Shown here one piece after another: positions 30,757 through 39,349 of a stretch of 64,000 nucleotides of DNA. This DNA comes from JBGQOJ01 sp052119585. Lineage in GTDB: Bacteria > Pseudomonadota > Alphaproteobacteria > Rhodobacterales > Rhodobacteraceae. A model generated the notes under the pieces. The model saw nothing but the letters and a program-made list of their open reading frames with translations. It had not been told where the DNA came from and searched no databases. A program made the translations under genes and the position numbers. The stretch covers positions 434,001 to 498,000 of the forward strand of contig NZ_JBGQOJ010000001.1 in assembly GCF_052119585.1 (NCBI RefSeq), in the 5' to 3' direction. Positions within the stretch are counted from its first letter, which is position 1, and each line of letters begins with the position of its first letter.

Positions 30757-32436
30757 ATGCCCCATGATGGACAGGATATGCCGTTGACTGACAGCAACCC
30801 CTCGGTTCTGCCCAACCTTCTTTTCCTGACAAAAGCGGCAGTTTTCCCTGCCGAAACCCTGTTCGAGCAAGGGCGAGAGGCATTGCGCGACATGGTCACC
30901 GAGGACGGCCGCATCTCGGGGGCGCTGCTGGAACAACACCAGTTTGCTGCACATGCATTGTCCTGGTTGGCCACCTACACGGAATCCCTGCGTCAGATGC
31001 AGCTTTGGGCAGAGCGTCTGTCTGCGGATGGCAAATTCGGCGAGATGGAGCACCTGATCCTGCAAATCGCGTTTGGCGAGTATCTGGCCCAGATCCATGG
31101 CGGCATTCCAATGTCGCAGGGCGAGGTTGCCCGCCTGACCGATCTTGGCCTGACCGCCCCCACCCTGAACGCGGAAACCGCCCTGCTGATTGCCCGCGGC
31201 AACACGCCCCCGGTTCGCACCCGCCTTGTTGAACTGATGCAGGACGGCACCGCCAATGCGACTTTTGGCGCGACGGGTCTAGAGGACGAACTGGAAATGA
31301 TCCGCGACCAGTTCCGCCGCTATGCCACTGAACGCGTGCTGCCAGACGCCCACGGCTGGCATCTGCGCGACGAGCTGATCCCGATGGACATTATCGACGA
31401 ACTTGCGGAAATGGGCGTCTTCGGCCTGACCATCCCAGAGGAATACGGCGGTCTTGGCATGTCCAAGGCGACGATGGTCGTGGTGTCAGAGGAACTGTCG
31501 CGCGGCTATATCGGCGTCGGATCACTGGGCACGCGCAGCGAAATCGCCGCCGAGTTGATCCTGTGCGGCGGCACCGAAGCGCAAAAGCAGCACTGGCTGC
31601 CCAAACTTGCCAGTGCAGAAATCCTGCCGACGGCTGTGTTCACCGAACCCAACACCGGGTCCGACCTTGGCGCCCTGCGCACCCGCGCCGTCAAGGATGG
31701 CGAAACCTACACCGTCACCGGCAACAAAACCTGGATCACCCACGCGGCCCGCACCCATGTCATGACATTGATGGCCCGCACCGACCCGAACACCACAGAC
31801 TACAAAGGTCTGTCGATGTTCCTGGCCGAAAAGACCCCCGGCACAGACGAGGCCCCGTTTCCGACCGAAGGCATGACCGGCGGAGAGATCGAAGTGCTGG
31901 GTTATCGCGGCATGAAGGAATACGAACTTGCCTTTGATGGCTTCAAGGTCAAGGCAGAGAACCTGCTGGGCGGGGTCGAGGGGCAGGGCTTTAAACAGCT
32001 GATGCAAACCTTCGAATCCGCGCGCATCCAGACCGCAGCCCGCGCAATCGGTGTGGCGCAATCGGCGCTGGATGTGTCGATGAAATACGCCATCGACCGC
32101 AAGCAGTTCGGCAAATCCCTGATCAACTTCCCCCGCGTCTCGGGAAAGCTGGCGATGATGGCGGTGGAAATCATGATCGCACGTCAGTTGACCTATTTCT
32201 CGGCGGCGGAAAAGGACAATGACCGCCGCTGCGACCTGGAGGCCGGAATGGCCAAACTGTTGGGCGCGCGCGTGGCCTGGGCTGCGGCGGACAACGGGTT
32301 GCAAATTCATGGTGGCAACGGTTTTGCGCTCGAATACACGATCAGCCGCATTTTGTGCGACGCGCGCATCCTGAACATATTCGAAGGGGCCGCAGAAATT
32401 CAGGCTCAGGTCATCGCAAGGCGTCTGCTCGACTGA
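30757..32436 (+). CDS. mcd: (2S)-methylsuccinyl-CoA dehydrogenase
   Basis: A 559-residue acyl-CoA dehydrogenase with an N-terminal extension of about 165 residues (including FGEYLAQIHGGIPMSQGEVA) before the catalytic domain. This long form is characteristic of Mcd, which oxidises methylsuccinyl-CoA to mesaconyl-CoA in the ethylmalonyl-CoA pathway for acetate assimilation. The FAD domain has AVFTEPNTGSDLGALRT near residue 290, IGVAQSALDVSMKYAIDRKQ near 430 and the C-terminal QIHGGNGFALEYTISRILCD. The ATG at 30757 follows AAGGAG. EtfBA in this window is the likely electron acceptor. A general long acyl-CoA dehydrogenase is the alternative. Confidence 0.9.
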   Translation: MPHDGQDMPLTDSNPSVLPNLLFLTKAAVFPAETLFEQGREALRDMVTEDGRISGALLEQHQFAAHALSWLATYTESLRQMQLWAERLSADGKFGEMEHLILQIAFGEYLAQIHGGIPMSQGEVARLTDLGLTAPTLNAETALLIARGNTPPVRTRLVELMQDGTANATFGATGLEDELEMIRDQFRRYATERVLPDAHGWHLRDELIPMDIIDELAEMGVFGLTIPEEYGGLGMSKATMVVVSEELSRGYIGVGSLGTRSEIAAELILCGGTEAQKQHWLPKLASAEILPTAVFTEPNTGSDLGALRTRAVKDGETYTVTGNKTWITHAARTHVMTLMARTDPNTTDYKGLSMFLAEKTPGTDEAPFPTEGMTGGEIEVLGYRGMKEYELAFDGFKVKAENLLGGVEGQGFKQLMQTFESARIQTAARAIGVAQSALDVSMKYAIDRKQFGKSLINFPRVSGKLAMMAVEIMIARQLTYFSAAEKDNDRRCDLEAGMAKLLGARVAWAAADNGLQIHGGNGFALEYTISRILCDARILNIFEGAAEIQAQVIARRLLD

Positions 32437-32439
32437 CGG

Positions 32440-33678
32440 TTATTCCGCCGGAACATTTGAAAACTCGCGCCCGTGCGACGGGCGCGAGACACCCAGCCGC
32501 GGATGCAATCGCCCGGCAATCGCCCAAGCCGCAAACAGGCCGACGCCGCAGGCCGCAAACACTCCCGCAACCGGCACCACAAGCAGCACCAGCCACGCCA
32601 CGCCGGGCGTCAAAATCCCCGATACGTCGCGAAAACTGGAATAGACCGCCGACATCTCTGTCCGTTCCGACGGTTTGACCGCCATCAAAAACGGCAAGCC
32701 GCCACAGACATCCAGCAAGACCAGAAACACCGACCCGGACATCATCAACGCCACCGTCAGCCACGGCAAAGGGGCGGCCACGGATGCCGCGATGAAACAT
32801 CCGCTGCACAGAACAAAGGCGCCCCGCACCGCCACCCGCAACGACGAGCGCTGTACATAACGCAACATGACGGGCGACAGATACAGCAGCGCGTTAGAGC
32901 AAGACAGGGCAACACCGGCCACCTTGTCGCCCAGACCGGACTCGATGCAAAAGATCGGCAGATACACAACATAGACCCACCAGCCACAGGACCGCACCAC
33001 CGCGAACACCCATCCGACAATCAGCCGCGGTTGCCGAAAAAACCGCCCGAGGTAGGCCAGCGGGCGCGTCGTCTGCCCGCTGGCGCGGCTGATCTGTTTG
33101 CCATTCCCCAGCCGCAAGATCCAGAACGTCAGCAACAGCATCGCAGCAAAGCAAGCCGCGACAATGAACGGCGCTGGTGCCCACCAGTTCATCAGCCAAA
33201 CGCCGCACACTGGCCCAAGCGCCCACGATGTGGCGCTGTAAACCATTGTCATGCTCTGACAGCGCCCCAGATCCGCGCGACTGATATAATCAAGCACATA
33301 CGCATTCAGGCAGATAAAAATCGTCACGGTCCCGAGCGCGTTGAACATCAACGCGAAGGCAATCATCTTGGCCGGGCCGAAGATGGCAATGGACAATCCC
33401 AGAAGATACATCCCCGTGCCCACCGTATACATCCAGCGACGCGGAATAAACCGGGTCAGCGGCGGCACCATCAGGCCGCAAATCAACGAGACGATACCGA
33501 CGGCAAAATAGATCAAAGAGACCGCCGCCGCATCGTCGAACGCGCGGTAAACGGTCAGCGGCATGACCGAAATCATGATGCCGCGCACACCCGCCTCCAG
33601 CCCCGCCAACAAGGCAAAGGACGACACCCGCGGAACGGGCGCGTGCTGTAGATGGATCGGGGTGTAACGGGTTGCCAT
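32440..33678 (-). CDS. major facilitator superfamily transporter
   Basis: The 412-residue protein has about twelve hydrophobic helices in two halves of six, with a charged central loop near residues 195-212 (GNGKQISRASGQTT). No substrate motif is evident. It starts MATRYTPIHLQHAPVPRV and ends three bases from the convergent mcd stop. It follows recO on the same strand (110-base gap) but shows no functional link with it. Sugar, drug or organic-acid transport are all possible. Confidence 0.82.
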   Translation of the reverse strand: MATRYTPIHLQHAPVPRVSSFALLAGLEAGVRGIMISVMPLTVYRAFDDAAAVSLIYFAVGIVSLICGLMVPPLTRFIPRRWMYTVGTGMYLLGLSIAIFGPAKMIAFALMFNALGTVTIFICLNAYVLDYISRADLGRCQSMTMVYSATSWALGPVCGVWLMNWWAPAPFIVAACFAAMLLLTFWILRLGNGKQISRASGQTTRPLAYLGRFFRQPRLIVGWVFAVVRSCGWWVYVVYLPIFCIESGLGDKVAGVALSCSNALLYLSPVMLRYVQRSSLRVAVRGAFVLCSGCFIAASVAAPLPWLTVALMMSGSVFLVLLDVCGGLPFLMAVKPSERTEMSAVYSSFRDVSGILTPGVAWLVLLVVPVAGVFAACGVGLFAAWAIAGRLHPRLGVSRPSHGREFSNVPAE

Positions 33679-33788
33679 GTCGGAACGCTTTCCTTGGGTG
33701 CCTCATGTATCGGCCCGGTGTTCTGGCCGGGTCTAAATCAAAGGCGACAAAATAGCGTCGCGGATGCGGATATGGTCTTGGGGCCGGT

Positions 33789-34514
33789 TCAGAACGGGCG
33801 CGACAGCGCCTCAATCAACCGCTGACGGGCGGCAGGCAAAGGTTTGTTCCCCAGTTCCGCCGCCAACCAGCGCTCCATGAAAAACCCAGTTGTCCTCAAT
33901 CCCTCGCGAACTTCAGACGCCGCAGCAGGGCCCTGCCCCAATAGGCACAAGGGCAACGGCAGCAGCTTTGCAGCCCAGTCACCCGCAGCCCCGGCACTGA
34001 CCGCGCGCCCCGATTTCGGCGAAACATAGGCCAGATCGTCACGCGACCCGGTCACCGCACAGCGCGTCAGATCAAGGCCGAATCCCATATCTTCGAGCAA
34101 TGCCAGTTCCCACCGCAAATAGGCCAGGGGCCAGTCTTCGGTGTGGCCCAACATATCCAGCAAGGCCATGGACCTGAGATAAAGCGCCGGGTGTGCCTCG
34201 CGCTCTGGCAGCACAAAGGCCAATAACGCGCAGATCGCGTTCAGACCCGAAAGGGTCAGCCTGTCCTGCATGACATAGGCCGCACGGCTACGAAGCGGTT
34301 CAACGGTGAAGGTGCCGATGTGGTCATCCAGACGTGCGCGCCAGGTCAAATCCAACTGCGCACCCGGCTGAAGGACAGGCGCAAGCTTGCGGCTGGTGCC
34401 ACCCCGCACGATGCCCGCATGCCGCCCATGGCACTCGGTAAAGACTTCGATGATCGCCGAAGTCTCGCCATGCCGTCGAACGGCCAACAATGCACCCTGA
34501 TCGCGCCATTCCAT
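33789..34514 (-). CDS. recO: DNA repair protein RecO
   Basis: RecO loads RecA on single-stranded DNA with RecR. The 241-residue protein starts MEWRDQGALLAVRRHGETSA, typical of the N-terminal OB fold, and has a helical C-terminal part (ALLEDMGFGLDLTRCAVTG near 145-163, then YVSPKSGRAVS). Two of the four zinc-finger cysteines of other RecO proteins are not obvious, as in many alphaproteobacteria. It lies 159 bases downstream of the DUF1491 gene, behind era and rnc, the common rnc-era-recO order. Confidence 0.93.
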   Translation of the reverse strand: MEWRDQGALLAVRRHGETSAIIEVFTECHGRHAGIVRGGTSRKLAPVLQPGAQLDLTWRARLDDHIGTFTVEPLRSRAAYVMQDRLTLSGLNAICALLAFVLPEREAHPALYLRSMALLDMLGHTEDWPLAYLRWELALLEDMGFGLDLTRCAVTGSRDDLAYVSPKSGRAVSAGAAGDWAAKLLPLPLCLLGQGPAAASEVREGLRTTGFFMERWLAAELGNKPLPAARQRLIEALSRPF

Positions 34515-34612
34515 GAATAAAGCCTAAAACGCTTTCCAAAACGGGCGCAAGGTCAAAGCATCGGGGCGGGGCCTGCTATCTTTTCCGCAGGAGTATTCCG
34601 GCATGGGTTGAT

Positions 34613-34655
34613 AAAATCTTTGGGTAAAGATTTTGGCCTTCGGCGAGGATATTTA
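34613..34655. repeat. REP-like intergenic element, copy 1
   Basis: A 9-bp hairpin (AAAATCTTT-GGGT-AAAGATTTT, 34613-34634) is followed at 34636-34655 by GCCTTCGGCGAGGATATTTA. The second part recurs with two changes at 63313-63332 and in inverted form at 63270-63289. It lies in the gap between recO and the DUF1491 gene. Similar phrases are, as far as I recall, dispersed in Rhodobacteraceae genomes. It may act as a transcript end or protein-binding site. Confidence 0.55.
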
Positions 34656-34673
34656 GAGAACCAAGAACCCAGA

Positions 34674-35006
34674 TCAGTCAGAAAGACCACCTTCGCCAAG
34701 CAGGTGGCGCCCCATCCGGTCTTCGACCTCGATGATCCAGAGATCTGGATCGAACCCGCGCTGACGTAAAAGCGAGGCATCGACATCCGCCTCGGGTCCT
34801 TCAGTCAGTACGACCCACTGGCGCGCGCCTGTCATAAGATCAAAGGACCGTTGATAGGCCTTTGCCCGCCCGTCCAGCGTGTTCAGCTTTACCAGGACAG
34901 CACCGGCCGTGGCGTCGCCCTTTGCCACCACAAATGCCGGAATATCCAGCTGTCGCAGGCGGGTCAGATAGGCGTGAACCCAGAAATCGGCGGTCAGCCG
35001 CGTCAT
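34674..35006 (-). CDS. DUF1491 family protein
   Basis: A 110-residue conserved protein begins MTRLTADFWVHAYLTRLRQL and contains VLVKLNTLDGRAKAYQRSFD and a C-terminal WIIEVEDRMGRHLLGEG block, the pattern of DUF1491. It overlaps the era stop by four bases (ATGA) and is therefore translated with era. The family is restricted mainly to alphaproteobacteria and regularly follows era; its function is unknown. No signal peptide or membrane segment is seen. Confidence 0.88.
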   Translation of the reverse strand: MTRLTADFWVHAYLTRLRQLDIPAFVVAKGDATAGAVLVKLNTLDGRAKAYQRSFDLMTGARQWVVLTEGPEADVDASLLRQRGFDPDLWIIEVEDRMGRHLLGEGGLSD

Positions 35007-35929
35007 ATGTTCCCGTCTTTGAAGTTCAGCCCGATCTCTGTATACCGCTCGGATTCTTCCAGCCAGTTCGGACGCACCTTGACCTGAAGGAACAAATGAA
35101 CCCGGTGGCCGGTGAACTCTTCCAGTTCCATCCGGGCGGCGGTGCTGATCGCCTTGATGGTCTCGCCCTTGTTGCCCAGAACGATACCCTTGTGACCGTC
35201 GCGCATCACATAGATCACCTGATCGATGCGCGCGGACCCGTCTTCCTTGTTCTCCCAGTTTTCGGTTTCCACCGTCAACTCGTAGGGCAGTTCCTGATGC
35301 AGGCGCAGGGTCAGCTTTTCACGGGTCATTTCTGCGGCGATCATCCGCATCGGCAGATCGGAAATCTCGTCCTCGGGGTAAAGATACGGACCCTCTGGCA
35401 TCCGCGCCGCCAGCCATTTCTTCAGGGTATCCACGCCGTGGCCGCGCTCTGCCGAGATCAGGAAGGTATCTTCGAAATCATAGGCCTCGTTCAGCTTTTG
35501 CGTCAGGGCCAACAGATGCTCTGCCTTCACGCGATCGATCTTGTTGATCGCCAGCGCCACGGTTTGCCCGCCATTCACACGCTCTTTCATGCCCTCCAGA
35601 ATCTTCTCGACCCCTTCGGTCACACCGCGATGCGCCTCGACCATCAGAACAACAATATCGGCATCCGCAGCGCCACCCCATGCGGCGGCCACCATCGAGC
35701 GGTCCAACCGGCGGCGCGGACGAAAGATGCCCGGCGTGTCGACGAACACGATCTGCGCCCGGTCCTCCATTGCGACGCCACGAATGCGGGCGCGCGTGGT
35801 TTGCACCTTATGCGTGACGATCGACACTTTTGCGCCGACCATGCGGTTCAACAAAGTCGATTTCCCTGCATTCGGCTCGCCGATCAGGGCAACAAAGCCC
35901 GCGCGTGTGCCCGTTTTTGTGTCAGTCAT
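35003..35929 (-). CDS. era: GTPase Era
   Basis: Era binds the 3' end of 16S rRNA and helps small-subunit maturation. The 308-residue protein has G1 GEPNAGKSTLLN (residues 17-28), G3 DTPGI near 64-68, G4 NKID near 129-132, and a C-terminal KH domain with HKGIVLGNKGETIKAISTAA near 245-264. It overlaps rnc by eight bases and DUF1491 by four. Linkage to RNase III fits joint rRNA processing. Confidence 0.97.
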   Translation of the reverse strand: MTDTKTGTRAGFVALIGEPNAGKSTLLNRMVGAKVSIVTHKVQTTRARIRGVAMEDRAQIVFVDTPGIFRPRRRLDRSMVAAAWGGAADADIVVLMVEAHRGVTEGVEKILEGMKERVNGGQTVALAINKIDRVKAEHLLALTQKLNEAYDFEDTFLISAERGHGVDTLKKWLAARMPEGPYLYPEDEISDLPMRMIAAEMTREKLTLRLHQELPYELTVETENWENKEDGSARIDQVIYVMRDGHKGIVLGNKGETIKAISTAARMELEEFTGHRVHLFLQVKVRPNWLEESERYTEIGLNFKDGNI

Positions 35930-36611
35930 TCTGCCCCTCCAGTCGGGTCAGCAGCGCCTTTGCGGCGGCCTGTTCGGCCTGCCGTTTGGACGCGGCTACG
36001 GCTTGCTCGGATGATCCGTCCACAAGCTGTACTTCGATTGTGAACACCGGCGCATGATCCGGGCCGGTGCGTTTCAGTTCTTTATAGACAGGCGTTGTCT
36101 GCCCGCGTCCCTGCGCCCATTCCTGAAGCGCGGTTTTCGCATCACGGGCGTCAGTTTCCACCTCGGAAATCCGCGTACCCCAAAGACGTCGCACAACGGC
36201 CCGCGCGACGGAAAACCCGCCATCAAGATAGACCGCCGCAATCACCGCTTCCATCGCATCCGCAAGCAGGGCCTCTTTCCGGCGCCCCCCCGACATCATC
36301 TCGGACCGGCCCAGCTTCAGCACCGTTCCCAGCTCTATTTCGCGGGCAACATCGGCGCAGGCCTCCTTTCGGACCAGGGCGTTGAACCGTGGCGCAAGCA
36401 GCCCCTCGGGGGCGTTTTTATCCGCCTCCAGCAGGGCCTCGGACATCACCAGACCCAAAACACGGTCGCCCAGAAATTCCAGCCGCTGATTGTCAGGCCG
36501 CGTGGCCGACGAGATAGAGGCATGCGTCACCGCGCACAACAGCAGCTCCGGGTCCTTGAACCCGTGACCAATGCGGCGCTCGAACGCCTTCAGATCCGCA
36601 GACAGCTTCAC
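35922..36611 (-). CDS. rnc: ribonuclease III
   Basis: RNase III cuts double-stranded RNA, including rRNA precursors. The 229-residue protein has the signature RLEFLGDRVLGL near residues 43-54 with catalytic Glu and Asp, a second acidic cluster (EALLADAMEAVIAAVYLDGG near 113-132), and a C-terminal double-stranded RNA-binding domain from about 155. It overlaps lepB by four bases (ATGA) upstream and era by eight downstream. It could process the hairpins in the rplL-rpoB gap, which is inference. Confidence 0.97.
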   Translation of the reverse strand: MKLSADLKAFERRIGHGFKDPELLLCAVTHASISSATRPDNQRLEFLGDRVLGLVMSEALLEADKNAPEGLLAPRFNALVRKEACADVAREIELGTVLKLGRSEMMSGGRRKEALLADAMEAVIAAVYLDGGFSVARAVVRRLWGTRISEVETDARDAKTALQEWAQGRGQTTPVYKELKRTGPDHAPVFTIEVQLVDGSSEQAVAASKRQAEQAAAKALLTRLEGQND

Positions 36612-37393
36612 TCGACCGCCTTGAAAAAACGATCGGACCGCCAGGTCCAGAAGAACAACATCGACGTGCCGGCAGAGGAAAACATGATACGGTCCGCGCG
36701 ACCGACAAGGTTCTCGAACGGCACCATACCCACGCCGCTTGCGGTTTGTGGATAGCGGCTGTCGGTCGAGTTGTCGCGGTTGTCGCCCATAAAGAAATAA
36801 TGTCCGGCAGGCACGGTATAGACCTGCGTGTTATCACTGCCCTGGGTGCGGATATTCAGGATATTATGGCTGGTTCCGTTTGGCAAAGTTTCGGTATAGC
36901 GCGACTTGGTGCAGATGCCGCCAAGGCCGACGCTGCCGTTTTCGCACTGCGGCGTGCTGCCTTCGGGGCCTTGCTTGCCGAACACCTCGTCGAATGTCCC
37001 GGCGGGCTCTACCTTGACGGCCTGACCGTTGATCTGAAGCACGCCGTCGATCACCTGCACCTTGTCACCCGGAAGGCCGATCAGACGCTTGATGAAGTCA
37101 GAGCCGTTCACCGGATGGCGGAACACCACAACATCGCCGCGCTCCGGCTCGCTTCCCAAAATCCGGCCCGAAAACGGACAGATCGAGAACGGACAGGAAT
37201 ACCGTGAATAGCCGTAAGCCATCTTGTTCACAAACAGGAAGTCACCGATCAGCAAGGTGTCCTTCATCGACCCCGATGGAATCCAGAACGGCTGAAAGAA
37301 CAATGTGCGGAACACACCTGCAATCAACAGGGCGTAAACCACCGTTTTGATGGTTTCCATGATACCGTCTTGGTTTTCGGCTTTGCTGGCCAT
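36608..37393 (-). CDS. lepB: signal peptidase I
   Basis: LepB removes signal peptides at the periplasmic face of the inner membrane. The 261-residue protein has an N-terminal anchor (IKTVVYALLIAGVFRTLFFQ), the catalytic Ser42 in IPSGSMKDTL, the Lys-containing block FRHPVNGSDFIKRLIGLPGD and the C-terminal FFMGDNRDNSTDSR box. The second of two close ATGs (37391-37393, MASKAENQ) is chosen because AAGGA is eight bases upstream. It is the gene before rnc in the lepB-rnc-era operon, as is common. Confidence 0.96.
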   Translation of the reverse strand: MASKAENQDGIMETIKTVVYALLIAGVFRTLFFQPFWIPSGSMKDTLLIGDFLFVNKMAYGYSRYSCPFSICPFSGRILGSEPERGDVVVFRHPVNGSDFIKRLIGLPGDKVQVIDGVLQINGQAVKVEPAGTFDEVFGKQGPEGSTPQCENGSVGLGGICTKSRYTETLPNGTSHNILNIRTQGSDNTQVYTVPAGHYFFMGDNRDNSTDSRYPQTASGVGMVPFENLVGRADRIMFSSAGTSMLFFWTWRSDRFFKAVE

Positions 37394-37485
37394 GCGCATT
37401 GTCCTTGAAATATGTCATGCGCTACATGGGCGGGTGCGGCGGGGGAGTCAAGTTTAGGTCGCACTCAACTGCGATCCTGTGCCGA

Positions 37486-37890
37486 TCACTTCGGAGTGGG
37501 GCGCGCCTCGATCACCACGAATGCCTGCGCCCAGGGGTGATCGTCCGTCAGGGTGACGTGGATGATTGCCTCGTGCCCGTCCGGGGTCATCTGCGCCAAC
37601 CTCTCGGCGGCCCAGCCCGTCACCTTCATCGTTGGCTGGCCCGTCGTCAAATTGCCGACCGCCATATCCTTCCACGAAATACCCATTCGCAACCCGGTGC
37701 CAAGCGCCTTAGAGCATGCCTCTTTCGCCGCCCACCGCTTGGCGTAGGTGCCCGCAACGTCCTTGCGGCTGGCGGCTTTTCGTTGCTCGGTGTCGGTAAA
37801 GACGCGGTTGCGAAACCGGTCCCCGAACCGCTCAAGGGTCGCGGCGATCCGCTCGATGTTGGCAAGGTCTGTGCCGATGCCAAGGATCAT
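37486..37890 (-). CDS. acpS: holo-[acyl-carrier-protein] synthase
   Basis: AcpS attaches 4'-phosphopantetheine from CoA to acyl carrier protein. The 134-residue protein begins MILGIGTDLANIERI with the Mg-binding Asp8, and has the second motif RWAAKEACSKALGTG near residues 52-66 with the catalytic Glu. It starts one base after the pdxJ stop codon and is followed 92 bases later by lepB. Length and motifs are normal. Confidence 0.96.
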   Translation of the reverse strand: MILGIGTDLANIERIAATLERFGDRFRNRVFTDTEQRKAASRKDVAGTYAKRWAAKEACSKALGTGLRMGISWKDMAVGNLTTGQPTMKVTGWAAERLAQMTPDGHEAIIHVTLTDDHPWAQAFVVIEARPTPK

Positions 37891-37891
37891 C

Positions 37892-38641
37892 TCAGGCCCG
37901 CGCCTCGTCCATCAGCCGGCGCATCTCGGCTATCGCTGGCTGTAGCCCGCGAAAAATCGCCTCGCCGATCAGGAAATGCCCGATATTCAGCTCCATCACC
38001 TCTGGAAGGGCGGCGATGGGCGCCACTGTGTCATAGGTCAGCCCGTGGCCCGCATGCACTTCGAGGCCAAGCGACTGCGCAAACGCCGACATCTCGCGCA
38101 GGCGCGCGAGTTCCGCGTCGCGGGCGTCGAAATGCCCCTCTGCATGGGCATCGCAATAGGCGCCGGTGTGCAATTCGATCACTTCGGCACCGATCCGGTG
38201 CGCCGCCTCGATCTGGCGCGGGTCGGCGGCAATAAAGATCGACACGCGGCATCCCGCCTCGCGCAAGGGCGCGATAAACCCGGCAAGCCGGTTTTCCTCG
38301 CGGGCGACCTCCAGACCACCCTCTGTTGTGCGCTCTTCGCGCTTTTCGGGAACAAGGCACACGGCATGCGGTTTGTGACGCAGCGCGATCTTCTGCATCT
38401 CTGCGGTCGCGGCCATCTCGAAGTTCAGTGGAACGGTCAGCACGTCCATCAGCCCGTCGATATCGGCATCGCTGATATGGCGCCGGTCTTCGCGCAGATG
38501 GGCGGTAATGCCATCGGCGCCAGCGCTTTCTGCCAGCTTTGCGGCACGCAGCGGATCAGGATATGCACCGCCGCGCGCATTGCGCACCGTCGCCACATGG
38601 TCGATGTTCACTCCCAAACGCAGTTTGCCCGATGGCGTCAT
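37892..38641 (-). CDS. pdxJ: pyridoxine 5'-phosphate synthase
   Basis: PdxJ condenses 1-deoxyxylulose 5-phosphate with 3-amino-2-oxopropyl phosphate to make pyridoxine 5'-phosphate. The 249-residue TIM-barrel protein starts MTPSGKLRLGVNIDHVATVR at an ATG with AGGAG eight bases upstream; nine further in-frame codons upstream are unlikely. The GADGITAHLREDRRHI block near residues 43-58, the conserved Glu in LVPEKREERTTEGG, and HAGHGLTYD near 187-195 are present. It precedes acpS by one base. Confidence 0.96.
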   Translation of the reverse strand: MTPSGKLRLGVNIDHVATVRNARGGAYPDPLRAAKLAESAGADGITAHLREDRRHISDADIDGLMDVLTVPLNFEMAATAEMQKIALRHKPHAVCLVPEKREERTTEGGLEVAREENRLAGFIAPLREAGCRVSIFIAADPRQIEAAHRIGAEVIELHTGAYCDAHAEGHFDARDAELARLREMSAFAQSLGLEVHAGHGLTYDTVAPIAALPEVMELNIGHFLIGEAIFRGLQPAIAEMRRLMDEARA

Positions 38642-38673
38642 TCCGTCGCTCCTGAAATATTCCGGCACAGGCG

Positions 38674-39324
38674 CTATGCGTCGCCCGCGCTATCCGCTTT
38701 TTTACTCGCCTTTTTGCGCAACTCGGCCAGCTTGGCCTTGATGCGCCCCTTGCGCCGCTTCTGATAGACCCGAATGATAGGCACGCTCAGGTAATAGGCA
38801 ATAAGCGCCGTGATTATTCCCGGTATGACCCCGCCGACCAGATAGGGCAGAAATACCTCGTGATAGAACCGCGAAAGGTTTTCCCAATCAGCGACACGAT
38901 CGGTGAAAATCGCCAGAAAGTTGTTTTTCAGGTCTTCGCCAGCGTCCAGAAACTTGCCACCAAGCGACCTATGAGACCCCTCGTCGAATGTGCTGCCCAG
39001 CAGAAAATGCCCGACCTTCAGCGACACGATACCGATCGGAACATAGGTCAGCGGGTTGCCAAAAAACGTCGCCAGAAGTGCGGCCAGAATATTGCCGCGC
39101 ATGACCTTCGCCAAAAAAATGGCAATAAAGAAATGCAGCCCGTAGAACGGTGTGAAGGTGGTAAAAACACCGGCAAATATTCCGCGGGCTATGGTTTCCG
39201 GGGTATCGGGCAAACGGCGGATACGGTGCATCACATAACTGAATGCACGCTTCCACCCCCCCCGCGGATAAAGCGCATCCGACAGGCTGCCAAGCAAAGA
39301 TCTTTTTGTACGCCTCTTGAACAC
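38674..39324 (-). CDS. DUF2062 membrane protein
   Basis: A 216-residue protein has three or so transmembrane segments and the DUF2062 pattern: PETIARGIFAGVFTTFTPFY near residues 41-60, ALLATFFGNPLTYVPIG near 81-97 and a final helix near 166-184, followed by a very basic Lys/Arg tail. It starts MFKRRTKRSLLGSLSD. It lies 25 bases after rsh and 32 bases before pdxJ, inside the long minus-strand housekeeping run. The function of DUF2062 proteins is unknown. Confidence 0.88.
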   Translation of the reverse strand: MFKRRTKRSLLGSLSDALYPRGGWKRAFSYVMHRIRRLPDTPETIARGIFAGVFTTFTPFYGLHFFIAIFLAKVMRGNILAALLATFFGNPLTYVPIGIVSLKVGHFLLGSTFDEGSHRSLGGKFLDAGEDLKNNFLAIFTDRVADWENLSRFYHEVFLPYLVGGVIPGIITALIAYYLSVPIIRVYQKRRKGRIKAKLAELRKKASKKADSAGDA

Positions 39325-39349
39325 CCGCCCGCCGTTTTCCCTTCTGCCC

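Noticed and set aside
32473..33651. Plus-strand open frame of about 390 codons opposite the MFS gene
   Set aside because: It is extremely Arg/His/Gln-rich with no motif, while the minus strand encodes a clear twelve-helix transporter.
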